A stretch of 64,000 nucleotides of DNA from Adiantum capillus-veneris (GCA_014529385.2 CM043960.1:29107396-29171395), one strand, 5' to 3'. Shown: positions 23,932 to 35,743, counted from the first letter of the stretch. The notes: generated by a model from the letters alone, not told the origin. Numbers and translations: made by a program.

Positions 23932-24753
23932 TCCTCTTGTATTGGTATTAGGGCAAGGTGAAATAAAATAAACCAAAAGAAAGGGAGAGATATCCCTGTT
24001 TTGGCTATTAGCTACGCAGAGGACATCTGTCTAAAGAGAAAAACAGCTTATGAGAAAAAAAATCTGTCTAGATTAAATGCCAGGTTTAGCAAGAGAAAAT
24101 CAGCACTAGCGGGAAAAGTGTTGCTGCTCCCATGACTAGGCTGAAATAAGGACCACTTTTTTATAGATCGGGCCACCATTGCCTGCCGGGCAGAGGCAAT
24201 GCGTTGCTGCTTCTTTGGCTGCTGGCATGACCGTCGAAATACGAGCTTGATTCTAGAACCTGATGCCGCAGTTGGAGTACTCTCATGATCACACTAGCTT
24301 TGTACTTGAATGCAAGTTTCATATAGAAAAGCAGTTCTGCACCCACTATGGGGCACTGATGATGACGGTATGTCGGAGCATTAGTCAACAAAATGCATGA
24401 TGAAGTTGATAGTTATGTTGTCTCGTGGTGGATGGCTACTATGAGTCTAAAGTTTGCATTTTTGCATATATCTATCATCAGGGCTTTTCTTGTTTTGTTT
24501 AAAGGAGGGCCTCAAATTCTACCTGTTGTTCTTGTTGCTGCACTCTTCAAGCATGAAAATTTGTCTGTCATATTTGTGTGTACTTAACAATAGAATAAAG
24601 AAATTACAAGGGAGTCTGCATAAGGGAATTTTTTTTGTGTTTGAATGCACTGGCCTTGACCAAGTAATCTAATTTTTTCTAAAATCCTATAGCTCCTCAT
24701 GTTTGTCTCAGTTAGATTTAATTTTAATTCCCAAGTTGCTTGTTTTATCACAG
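23932..24753 (+). other. Unassigned sequence upstream of the ALS3-like exons
   Basis: No exon, repeat or element was recognised here apart from the PBS-like stretch at its start. Its right end is a good splice acceptor (TTGTTTTATCACAG, ending 24753), so at least its right part should be an intron of the ALS3-like gene. I looked for the missing first half of that protein and did not find it. Confidence 0.5.
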
Positions 24754-25404
24754 GTTACAATTGCCGGCTACACAGCAGGAGAGAGAGCTAAGATGCTTCC
24801 AAAGAGTCAGCTTGTCGCAACGCTATCTTTGATTGTTGGTTGCATAGGAATGCTAGCAGTTATGTTGACAATGAAGGCGTTCCCGGTGACCCCTCGCTTT
24901 ATTATTCCAACTGCTGGCTATGTGATTGGAAATTCAATGAGTATGGTGGGGGGGACTCTCAACAGGCTTTACAATGACATGCGACTCCATAAAGGCCAGG
25001 TTGCATAGAGCATACTGAAATGTTACTATCTTAGCAGTTATTGGCTTTCTAATTTTTCAGCAATGCGGATGTACATAGTAACAATTGCCATTACATTTTT
25101 CCAGATAGAAGCAGCTCTTGCTTTGGGTGCATCTCCTTATCAAGCTGTACATCATCATGTGGAGAATTCAATCGCGCAGGGAATGGGGCCCATGGTAGAT
25201 TCCATCAAGACGGCAGGTCTTATATCGTTACCGGGGTCCATGACAGGCATGCTCATGGGGGGCTCATCTCCAATGGAGGCAGTGCAGATGCAAATGCAAG
25301 TACTTTACATGGTACTTGGATGTGCGGCAGTCAGTTGCACGATCTCCTCCTTTCTAGGGTGGCAGACCATGTTTTCTAAAACTCATCAATTTTTAGTTGA
25401 TTAG
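24754..25404 (+). CDS. ALS3-like: ALS3/FetB-like (UPF0014) membrane protein, last two exons
   Basis: Exon A (24754-24999, 82 codons) begins VTIAGYTAGERAKMLPKSQL. Exon B (25105-25404, 99 codons and TAG) begins IEAALALGASPYQAV. The 105-bp intron has GT at 25000 and ends TTTTTCCAG. Both exons keep phase and together read like the C-terminal two thirds of plant ALS3 and bacterial FetB: AGYTAG, the FPVTPRFIIPTAGYVIGNSM segment, ALALGA, and TAGLISLPGSMTGMLMGGSSP followed by a last hydrophobic segment. Known family members are multi-pass permease subunits that pair with an ABC ATPase (STAR1/FetA) in aluminium tolerance or metal export. About four membrane segments are visible. The first ~90 residues are missing upstream. 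It may be a live gene with a very long intron or a truncated one. Both exons are free of stops, which favours function. Confidence 0.85.
25000..25104 (+). other. Intron of the ALS3-like gene
   Basis: This is a 105-bp, T-rich intron with GTTGCA at the 5' end and a TTTTTCCAG acceptor. It is placed between a Q codon and an I codon in phase 0, at the point where the family's LxxxIE/VETALALGA stretch begins. Confidence 0.85.
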
Positions 25405-26819
25405 GGAGTTATTTTTTTGGGGGGACGGGGGGGATGTTGACATGAGAAAGGTGTGTGCATGATGAAAGCCAATGTTTAACGTCTCATAAATCTAGGTTCA
25501 CTCAATGACCCTGTCTCTAAAAACAAGACTTTGTAAGCTTGGGATCTAGCACACTGTTTATTTTTGGCTTTGGTAACAGCGGTTGATAGAATTTGCAAAG
25601 TGAAGTGCATCTTTTGTATATATCAGGAAGGCAATTTACAGTAGTGCCCAAAGATGCTCACAATGAATGAAGCGTCCCGCTGAGCTGTATAGGTAAATTT
25701 TTTCCTTCTCTACGAGATTGCGATTTTCTAGGATTAATAAAAGGTTGGGCGCATTGGCTGTGATGTATTATTTTCCTTGGACGTGTTGAGCAGAGGTTCT
25801 TTCGATCATGTATATCAGTTCTGTATAGTGAAGGTTCATTCAAGTGCTAAATGATTCCTAGGGCATGTTGAGCAGGGGCTTTTTCGACCATGTATATCGG
25901 CTCTGTATAGTGTAGGGCCATGCAAAGTGCTGAATATTCTCATTTACCACAAACAGTTAAGTTGTTGTGAGAGATGCAGTCCTAAGATGAAGATCTCTAA
26001 ACTTTCTGTAGGGAATGTTAATGCAGCAATCCAATGGTAACTTGTTTATTTCTATTGTTTACAAGCTTGTCATATGGTCTCTAGTACGTGTTCTCGGATC
26101 GAAAGTTGGTGTTTCTTGGATGCATACATGTCAGAATCTCTTGTGCTTTTTTGAAGTACTTAAAGTGGAACTTAAGGCAGTGTGTTTTGGATCAAACTCC
26201 AATGTAGTGTTGGGTCAAATGGCCAATGTGCCTGGCCGTGTCCGGCTGCCCATTAACCATACTAACACATTATCTCTATCACTACATACATGAGAAAATA
26301 AGGAGCTGCAGATCTCATTGCTATAGGTGCTGCACCCACAGACTCTATGTACTCTCTCCTCTCTTGCTCTCGCTCTCCATGCGAGATCAGTTGCCTTTAG
26401 TCCATAGAATAAGGAAGTCACTAAGGAAATGAAAAGGTCTTAGAAAACATGTAAAAATTGAACATTGCATTAGCTCTATTGGACATTCTTATACAGGTGG
26501 TGAATAGACTCTTCATTTCAAATGCAAACTTTTTATTGCCACCCATATTATTGAACTTCTGCATAAAGTTAAAATACTGAAATCTTTTATCCTTCCTTTA
26601 CTTCATATATTGTATATAGATTTATTTCCCACGTTGGTGCAAGACCTACTAGATTTTATTTTGACTATTTTATTATCTTGCTACTTGAAGCATTACCTTG
26701 TCTGCAACTAGAGCCTTTAGTAGTGCCTTGATTGCGCGGGGCTTCAATGGTTTGACCTTGATTAGGAATCTAATCGGACCTTTTCAAATCTTTAATATGA
26801 AGGAAGTTTTCTTTTAACT
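25405..26819 (+). other. 3' flank of the ALS3-like gene
   Basis: No second gene is seen. The first few hundred bases should be the 3' UTR. A G-rich stretch lies at about 25413-25433 and a direct duplication at 25779-25935. The rest, to 26819, is AT-rich and unassigned. Confidence 0.5.
25779..25935 (+). repeat. Tandem duplication of ~80 bp
   Basis: Two adjacent diverged units share GTTGAGCAG, TCGA-CATGTATATC and CTGTATAGTG, each followed by AAGTGCT. The first starts near 25779 and the second near 25861. It lies in the presumed 3' flank of the ALS3-like gene. Confidence 0.75.
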
Positions 26820-27086
26820 TCAATTTAAGTAGGTTAAAAACGCCAGTTTGAAGTCAATTTCTTTCCCCAGAATGAAAACTTGGTCCATTTGAAGACCTAG
26901 TTTGCCTTCTATTTTGGGAGGGTCTTGATTGCGCCTTATATTATTTGACCTTTGATTTTGGTACCCTGGTTGTCGTGGTGGTGGTGGGGGTGGAGTGTGA
27001 GGAGGTGGCCGGTGGTTGTGGGAGACACAAGGCGGGCTGAACGAAGGAATCGAGGATATGCACATCGGGATTATCTTTTTTCCCAC
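26820..27086 (-). other. Proline-rich reading frame, nature uncertain
   Basis: This is an 88-codon minus-strand frame with HNHRPPPHTPPPPPPRQPGY and then NNIRRNQDPPKIEGKL. It could be a scrap of a gypsy gag linker next to E6, or only the shadow of a GGT/GGG-rich stretch (26965-27010). Nothing confirms a gene. Confidence 0.25.
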
Positions 27087-27099
27087 CTTTGAGTTTTAC

Positions 27100-27740
27100 A
27101 AAACGGACCTTGAATTGTTACACATGTGACGAGTATGGCCACTTTGCAGCCCAGGACTTGTTATTACAATTGAAGATGTAGTTCTTACATGGAATGTATT
27201 TCCTTGGAAAGATGAAATGAGTAGAGAAGACCTTCTTGCATTGCACATACGACAATTGGGAAGAAGTACTGAAGACATTGAGCTTGCAAAAGCTTGACTA
27301 AATAATGCAAGGTTGAAAAACAAAGACAGATTTGACAAGAGACATAGGCCCAAACCAAAAGTCATTGAAGAAGGTGATTGGGTACTGGTTTATGATAATA
27401 GCCTTGAAAACCAGCACTCTACAATAAGGGAATCTTGCAAAAGATGGTATGGACCTTATGTTGTCAAGCATGTGCATGGAAATGGAACTTACATGGTGTC
27501 ATTGAAGAGATCCCAAATAAGGAGGAGGACAAACAGATTGCCGAAACTAAAAAGTGGGAGCAGCAGAGAGCAGTTTGGAAGGCTAAGGGTAAAGAGAAGG
27601 TAGTGGATGAATGGTAGGAACAAAGGGAGCTTGCGACAAAGATCACTGAAAACCTGATCAAGAAGCTGCCAGAATAGTCAGAATGTTCTGAAGCTCGGAC
27701 AATTTAGAAACTACCACCCAACCTTCAAAGGTCCAAAGGG
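27100..27740 (+). pseudogene. Integrase C-terminus of a gypsy element beside E6
   Basis: Readable stretches include EDLLALHIRQLGRS, RLKNKDRFDKRHRPKPK, EEGDWVLVYDNS and KRWYGPYVVKHVHGNGTY. These are the end of a Ty3/gypsy integrase (the basic SH3-like domain). It stands in front of the gag/protease part of E6, so it belongs to another copy or to a rearranged piece. Broken. Confidence 0.7.
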
Positions 27741-28189
27741 AGAAGGCAACATCTGGAATGGGTCAGTCCATAATAGCTACAGTACAAAGCCTAGCCAATG
27801 AGGTACACCAAGTCAGAGCAGACTTTACTAAAGCTGGGTCAACTGAACTAATGAAGGGCCAATCAGAGGGTTTCTCTCAGGTTCAGCCATCAACCAACAA
27901 AGGAGCAAAATGGAATTGTGAAGATACTAAGGACAAATCTTCGAGTTCCGACAATAGTTCTGGTAATGAGCAAGATTACATTTATGTCAAACTATGCAAA
28001 AGCATACAAAAATTGACAGTCGAATTGGATGATATCAGATGAACATTACCAGCAGCTGCGAAGCTTATCAGACAAGAGAGAAGCTGAAGCTGAAGCTGAA
28101 GCCAAAGCGGTGGACTTGGTAGCCATTTGGGATGACGAGGTTCCAGTAATTCAGATAGACTACAAGATTAGGAAGCAATGGGAACAATT

Positions 28190-28560
28190 GTCTTAAGTAA
28201 TGTTGGATGGGGAGCTAGAGTAAACATCCTCGGGGAGCCTTTGAGGTAGAAGCTGGGGATAAATGAGATGAAACCAACCCCATTAAGAGTTAGAATGGTT
28301 GACCACAGAGTAGTCCAAGCTACTAGACTCATTGAGAATATGAAAATTAGGGTAGGGAAGGAGAAGTTTAAAACCAATTTTCTGGTATTAGATGTGCAAG
28401 GAGTCTATGGAATGTTGTTAGGAAGACCTTGGCTCAGAACTGTTGGTGCTATCCATGATTATGCAAACCAAACTTTGACCATTCAGGGCTCCAACAAAAG
28501 AATTAGATCAAGACGGATAATACCAAAAGCTAGAGACTATGAGGGTTGAGGAATTATGCA
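28190..28560 (+). pseudogene. E6 protease region
   Basis: The frame near 28268-28549 reads LRVRMVDHRVVQATRLI and then YGMLLGRPWLRTVGAIHD, the flap-side and C-terminal LLGRPWL motif of retropepsins in this branch. The catalytic D-region just upstream is degraded. Relic. Confidence 0.7.
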
Positions 28561-28877
28561 AGAAGTATGGAACAAAGAGGATGATTGCTTCTATGAATAT
28601 ATTTTCTTTGATAGAAATTGACCTTAGTGCTGTGCTCATGGGATAAGGATCAGATCAAAAGACAAAAGAAACAATACCCAGACCGGCTCACTGAGATGAA
28701 CCCTGGAGAGGATATGAAGGAAACCCAGAGCTGAAGAACCAAAGATTTAGAATGGACTTAAAATTGAGTAATCTATTTTTTGATTATGCTTTTGGTATCA
28801 AAACTAAGAAAGAAGCCGAATCCATGGCTAAACAGAAGGGAGGAGGCTTGAAATGGTTACTCTTAAATGATTAGGAA

Positions 28878-29760
28878 GTGGAGGAGTTTAATCTCAAATC
28901 GGAAGAAAATCCCAGAATGATCAAAGTCAACAAGCATATGAAGCCAAATATTCAAGAAAAAGCCAAGGAACTGTTCCAAAAGTATAAAGACGTATTTGCT
29001 TGGGAACACGCGAATTTAAAAGGAGTGGATCCAGAGGTATGTCAACATCGGATACCACTAAAGCCAGATGCCAGACCAGTCTGATTATAGAGGTACATGA
29101 TGAATCCCAACTATGCCAAGAAAGTGAAAGAGGAGATCAATAATCTTCTCGAAGTTGGGCTCATCACAGATGTCACAAGCAAGGACTGGCTATTTTTCCA
29201 TGGTGGTAGTACCTAAAAAGAATGGGAAGTTTAGGGTATGCGTGGATTATAGGAAATTGAATGCATAGATGATTAAAGATCCTTTTCCACTAGCCTTTAT
29301 AGATATGATGTTAGATGAGATTGTAGGCCACGAAATGTATAGTCATGGATGAACATAGTGGCTACAATCAGCTCAAAATTTCACCTGCAGACAAAGCCAA
29401 GATCACATTCATCATTGAATGGGAAGCCTGTGTATCTAGTAATGCCATTTGGGCTATGCAATGCTCCAACAACTTTCAACGATGTTTTGATGGAGATTTT
29501 CAGCGAGTTTTTGCATAAGTTCTTGGCTATCTTTGTTGATGATAAGATGTTTTGAGAGAGAATTTTTTTGAAGCCCTTCAACTCAGTATTTATGGTTTGG
29601 AAGGGACAACTTTTGGGCATATAGTGTCGGGATTGAAATGGAAAACGATAAGATCAAGTACATTTAGCAGGCCAAAGCACCCACAATAGTATCTGAATTG
29701 AGTTCATTTTTGGGATACATAAACTTCCACAATAGATTTGCACTACCATAATATGAACCA
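28878..29760 (+). pseudogene. E6 reverse transcriptase region
   Basis: Readable stretches in order are KDVFAWEHANLKGVDPEV, KKNGKFRVCVDYRKLN, PVYLVMPFGLCNAPTTF and FLAIFVDDKMF. These are the standard gypsy RT blocks with a VDD active-site core. Broken. Confidence 0.8.
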
Positions 29761-29781
29761 ACCAAGAAAGGGAACAAAATT

Positions 29782-30297
29782 ATGTGGATTAAATTATGTG
29801 AACAGAGTTTTCAATGCTTAAAGGATGCGATCAACATGAAGCGAGTACTTTGCCAGCCTATTTGGGATGTGATTTTCCATGTACATGTAGATGCTTTTGG
29901 CATGGCAATGGGAGCTATAATGGCCCAACCTTATGGGAAGACGAACTACCGGGTATACTTCGCCAGTTTTGCAGGTTCAGTGCTGTTGAACAAGGATACT
30001 CTTACCATTGAGAGAGAAGCAGTGGGAATGATATTCAGTGCTACCAAATTCAGACACTACTTGTTGGGAAAATTATTTCACTTTTATGTAGATCATCAAG
30101 CTCTGTTGTTTCTGAATGACAAAATTATAATACAAGGAAGGCTAATCACATGGACAATGTTTTTAATGGAGTTCAAATTTAAGATTTTCCATAAGCTAGG
30201 GAAAACACACTGTGGTGCAGACTTCCTTTCCAGAATCACAAAGGTTTGTTCAAAAACTTCATTAAGAGATGAGTCAGTATATGCTGAGTTATTTTAG
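29782..30297 (+). pseudogene. E6 RNase H region
   Basis: A 171-codon stretch holds HVHVDAFGMAMGAIMAQP, TIEREAVGMIFSATKFRHYL, FYVDHQALLFL and KTHCGADFLSR, the RNase H blocks and the ADxLSR end motif of gypsy pol. Relic. Confidence 0.85.
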
Positions 30298-30419
30298 ACT
30301 ACATTGAAGAGGAACCAAATCCAGAATGGCAAGATGTTTATGATTTTCTTCAGCTGGGAAAGAAAGTTTCCCGACGACTGGCTTCAAAGCACTGGTCATA
30401 AAAAGTTTGAAATTTATCA

Positions 30420-31625
30420 TCCTTACTGGAGCGCTGTACAGACTAGGCATTGATGGTGTGCTTCCGAGATGTGTATCAATGAGAGGACAAATGCACATAA
30501 TTACTGGAGCCCATAATGGAGATGCAAGAGGGCACTTCTCCACTGATATCACGTATAAGAAGATCCTTCAGGCAGGACTATGGTAGCCGACTGTGATGGC
30601 TAATGTCAGAGCCTTCTGTAAAACATGTGACATTTTCTAGAGAATGGGAAGGCCAACAATAGCCAATATGACACCACTGGCTCTAGTATATCCACTGGGA
30701 ATTTTCATGAAATTGGGTCTGGATTTTATGGGGCCATTCAAGAAAGTAACTCCAAGAAAGAACAAGTATATTATTGTGGCCACTTGTTATGTCAGTAAGT
30801 CGGTCAAAGCCAAGGCCTTACCAAATAACACTGCTAAATCAACAACTACATTTTTATATGAAAATATCATATGAAGATATGGATGCCTAGTAGAAATAGT
30901 CTCAGATCCAAGAACACACTTTATTAATGAAGAGCACACTTTTCTAATGAAACCATTCGAATACTGACTAAGATGTTTTCAGTGAAGCACCAAAAATCCA
31001 CACCATATTATCCCAGGTGCAATGACCAAGCAGAGAGCAACAATAAAACCATAAAAACTATCCTCACCAAGATAGTTCATAAGGAACCTCACAGTGGGAC
31101 ACTAAGCTTCAAACAACAATGTGGGCCTATAGAACTGCCTACAAGGTGAATACTGGCATGACACCTTTCAGAATGGTGTATGGAACAGAAGCAGTAGTCC
31201 ATATGGAGTTTGCTATTTCTACTCTGAGACTGACAATTGGATAGAGTGGACTTTAATCAAAATCTGAAGCAGAGATTGGATGAGCTATTACAACTAGATA
31301 GAATTAGACAGAGGGCCAGGCTAGAATAAGAAGTAGTCCAGCAAAGGAGAAAGCATTGGCATGATAATAAGATTAAGGTCAAAGAGTTCAAGAGGGATGA
31401 TTTGGTACTGCTTTACTAGTCCAAGTTGGGACCAAAGAAACCGAATTTGAAGATATCTTGGTTAGGACCTTATGAAGGAGATTATGTGTTCTTCAATGGT
31501 ACGGTAAGGCACATAGATTTATTTGGGATTACTGTTGCCAAGAGTATACAATGGGACCAAGATCAAGCTATATTATGCCAGGATAGAAGAAATTCCAGTA
31601 GAACCAGTGCTATAGGTACACCCTA
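30420..31625 (+). pseudogene. E6 integrase region
   Basis: Readable are the zinc-binding part (GDARGHFSTD with AFCKTCDIF), the core (LGLDFMGPFKKVTPRKNKYI, KALPNNTAKSTTTFLYENII) and an end domain with KISWLGPYEGDYVFFNGTVR. No chromodomain follows. Broken. Confidence 0.8.
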
Positions 31626-32049
31626 AATCAAAAGACGAACCCTTGGACTTGTTTCATTTCAGACTAGTGGAGTCAATTCTAGAACCAATGCAAATCCAAT
31701 ATCTAACCAGGCACGAAAAACACTTGGACCACATTTAGACGTGTGCTAAATCAGACAAGATAGTCCAAAACCAGTGGGAAAAATTAGTCACATCACATAA
31801 CGGTCATCAACAGAAAATAATTGCCACAATCATAAAAATGATCTTGTTAGTAATAACGATTACAACGCACCACATGCGTATAACTATGCGAAGGGTGCAC
31901 CCATCTTCACTTTACTCGCATCCTCCTGTGCCACTTGCATTGCAACCTGTAGAAATCACGTCGCGCTCGTAGCAAAAAACTTCTACACTACACACACCCA
32001 CTCCCTGGACATTTGCAACAACTCTACCCAAAACCCCTAGCTGCTCTTT

Positions 32050-35000
32050 TTACGGGTCCTTTACTACTACAAGTGAGTATTCCTCTTCCACACAAACTGC
32101 TTCACTTGAGTCGTATATGGGCAGGAAAAAAACGTCAAAGAAGATGCAAGAGACATTAGACACCATGTTTGTAGAAGCAGAGAGTTTGAAGGCTTCCGTA
32201 GATGAAGCACTCAAAGTAGTAGCACATAGCAAAATTGCTAAATATGTGTTTCAAGACAGAGAGTAGGCTATGTAAAAGTTATGGCGTCTAGAGGTAGTGG
32301 TGGAAGCGATTGCATTACCTTTTGATGCATGAATTACTCAACATGTGCTAGGTACGTACTGGGAAGACAAGGGAATAGTGAATGGCATGTCACTGGAATT
32401 AACAGCGGGTGAATTGGCCCACATCTTCAAGATACTAGATGTAGCAAAACCTACACCAACCATGGTTGATGAAGTCATCAAATTTCTAAAGGAGGATGAT
32501 CGGGCAAAAAAGAAGCAAAAGGATGGAGCACATGGCATTCCAGTAGCCGCACTGGAATGTGTCTCACTGGAATGTCCCTCACTATACTGCTTCATAGCAG
32601 AAACCATTTATCTAAACACCAATCCAACATATTTGTAAAAAAAATTGTTTGCAATGTTGTTGGCCAAAATTCAGAATTCAGAGGTCAGCATCAACATCAG
32701 TCAGTTCTTGTATAACAGTGCGGTGCAACAAACACCTAAGGCCAAATCCAGAAATCTTTTTAAAGCCTAGTATGTTTGGCAGTTTCTATATTGGGCAAAT
32801 TTGGCTCGCGTCCATGCCAATGTTCAGAATGCTCCTCTGAAGACATTGAAACTAGGGAGACTGGTAAGACTAGAGGAGACCAAACAAAGGACACTACAAC
32901 AAAGCAACCTATGGAAAGCAAAGGAAAAGAGGCAGTCCAAATTGGGATAATGATGGGTTGGCCACACTTATCCGGCTGGGATGCTCCACCTCACGGAGTC
33001 GGGTGTGTGAGCTGTAATTTCAAGTTCCTACTCTCTCTATATATTAAAAAAAAAACCCAGGTAGAGACTGGGTCATCGAGTAAAAAGCACAAAACAACAG
33101 ATTTGCTGAAAAGATTTCAGGCTAGAACTCAAAAGCTAGTTAGCACTATTGAGGCACTAGTTGACACAACACAAGGACATACCAGTGGGCATCAACAAGA
33201 AGAAAAGAATACCAATGATACAAATACCAACACTGAATAGGCTCATACCAACACCATGCCTAAGTAGGAGAAGAACCAGGCATTGGGCAGCAGTGGCTCA
33301 AAACCCGCCCCAATCGAGATGCCAATTGTAAAAGTAGACAAGCTTCAACACCTTCAGAAGCAACTGCTCAAGGGGAGACTGGTCATGAAGATACCAAATC
33401 GATCTACATTGCCTTATGCATTCCCAATGATGGTTTATGAAACATACCAAACTGATCTAGAGATCATTACACAAGGGTGCGTTGTGGCTATCCAATATGG
33501 CTAGAACACAATCATTAACTCTATAGGCCAGATGATGGAAGCACATGCATCCATTTCTAGTTTAGAAGTGGATAAATTAAAAGACAAGCTTTAAGAGACT
33601 AAAGATGACCTAGAAAAGGTCAAGAAAGTACAAGTTGGGTGGATGAATAACTTTGAGCAAGAAAGATAGATAAACTGACCAATGCAAATACGATTATGGT
33701 GGAAGAGAAAAGGATAGCTTAGCAAACAACTGGACGCCTTGAGGAGGAGAAAGCAATTGCTCAGCAAGCAGCTGAACGATTCAACTCAATGTTGAATGTG
33801 AAACGAGCAAATTATAGGAAGCTCTACCAAAAGAATCACTTAATGAAAGAAGCCATCCTCGAAAAATACATTTATCATTAGTGCAGATAATGGATAAGGA
33901 TGGCAATCTGACACACAACCTGCAGGATCTAGAAAACGTGATTGAATGCATTTCGTCAGATTTACAAGACAAAGCTACTGAATTCACCACAACACTGGTC
34001 AATGAAGCTCTGACATAGTATTTAGATAATCAGAAGAACAAGAATGATGATGATTATAAGAAATGACCAAGGGAGCCATCAATCACCCAGAAATGATGAT
34101 GACGACGACGACGATGAGGATGATGCTCCAAGGTCAACAACAGGCGGTTCAAAACCAACGAAAGGACCAAGTTTAGACTAGACTAGGGATGGGCAAAAAA
34201 AAGATTAAGAGCCACCGACAGGTACGAACTCCCAGCACAACAGGAACCACCTGGCAATCAGCAGTCGATGGGACAACATGCAACTTAGAGTCAGCACAAG
34301 GAGACTAAATGCAAGAGCGTTGTTTTAGAATTTGACTCTGAATCCGACCACACCTATTGATTGAATTGCTCACGCTCAACAAGCCCCTGAGGAAGCAAAA
34401 ACATCTCCATATCCAGAGGGTTTAGATGATGAAATAGTTTACTTGGATCTCAAGAGATTTCAGATGTTATATGTGGAGACGAGACGGATGGTGCTAGACT
34501 GGAAATCTCTCAACTATCACAATCAAACAGTCTGCAAACTGCCTCCATATCCGAGTTGTGTACAAGTGCTGGAGAGGATCCCAGAATGGTGTCTAACCAC
34601 TGATGAAAAAGCAGTAAACCCAACTATAAAGGATTCATCCACTGACGACCTTAAGCCCTAGGTTTACAAGTAGAGTTGTTATTAGGCACAAAATCGACCT
34701 ACCAGTGTATGAAGGATATCCGTATTCAGATAAAAGAGATGCTCATTCATATGTAGAGTGTAAGGGGTACTAGATCAGAGAGTAAAGGCCTTACTTGAGA
34801 ATAATGCCACTAGCAGTGGAGGGCCTAAAACACGGATGACATTTAGGGAGCAAGAACTCCATCTCAAGAATTTATTTCATACAATTTGGATCACTAGAAG
34901 GATGATGCAGCAAGAAAATCAAATGGTGATGAATTTTCTGAAGTTTGTTCCCGATTCCCTAGTGCTGCTGTATACCATTCCAACAAAGAAAGCAGAGCTT

Positions 35001-35730
35001 CTTCACTTGTTTCCAACGCTCTATCTTCCACACACTAAACCAACAGATCAGCAATGCTACATTAAGATAGTGGATGGGCTCGGAGAATAATATGAGGAAG
35101 CTACTACTGAATGGATGGCCTAGAACCAAGTTTTGCAAGAGGCTCTAAAGAAGAATTATATGAATGAGCTAATTGAAGACCTTCAAAAATTTTAGTTATG
35201 GACGGATCAGTGGAAGGTACATTTGAGACGCCTCATCAAAATCACGAATCAACTCCTTCAACTGACAATAGAAGATTCAAAGATACCTGAGAAAGACCTA
35301 GCTAACAAAGCATCCTCTAAACCGCAGTTCAGAGAGATAGTTGAAATATTGTTTGAAGCCCGCATTAAGTGCAATCAGCCATTGCCTCAAGGGTGAATGC
35401 ATATTGCATCGTATTGCCATAAGCTGGCTAGGGCCAGGCTTAGTCGGGGCAAGGCACAGTGTATGACCCCAATACCAAAACTTGGAATTCACTGACACCA
35501 TGCGAAGCCGAGATGAAGATGGCCAAGAAAGACCAGTTCAACTACAGCAAGAAGCCATATACAAGTTAATTCAGAAGGATAACGCTAGATCAAATGTTCC
35601 AGAGTCTTCCAAGGCACCGTACAAAACCTTTAAAAAGAAGGCACCGTATAAAAAGACGGTCCGTTGGATGAAAACTGTGGCTAAAACCAGAGGGCTTTTG
35701 GAAATTTTGGTACATACCAAAATTCAAGAA
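32050..35730 (+). pseudogene. E6 extra coding-like region between integrase and 3' LTR
   Basis: About 3.7 kb with plus-strand frames of protein-like composition follows the integrase and precedes the purine tract. Pieces include LTAGELAHIFKILDVAKPTP (about 32400), a lysine/threonine/serine-rich linker (32850-33240), a likely coiled coil (about 33540-34010), an acidic run coded by GAT/GAC repeats (about 34095-34125) and MTFREQELHLKNLFHTIWIT (34836 on). I do not recognise any of it. It may be an extra ORF of the element, as some Tat-branch elements carry, or a captured gene, or another element's gag. Heavily broken. Confidence 0.5.
32945..33057 (+). mobile_element. Possible short A-tailed insert
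   Basis: A ~100-bp stretch rich in GC, from about GGGATAATGATGGGTTGG to a run of ten A at 33047-33056, differs in composition from the AT-rich E6 relic around it. It has the outline of a retroposed short sequence. No clear duplication and no certain tRNA-like boxes are seen. Confidence 0.25.
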
Positions 35731-35743
35731 AGGGGAGGAGAAA
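35730..35743 (+). other. E6 polypurine tract
   Basis: AAGGGGAGGAGAAA directly precedes a TG start of the LTR, the usual arrangement at a 3' LTR. Confidence 0.65.

Noticed and set aside
24393-24587. Hydrophobic 64-codon frame considered as a missing ALS3 exon
   Set aside because: It does not resemble the first membrane segments of the family and has no good splice donor in the right phase.
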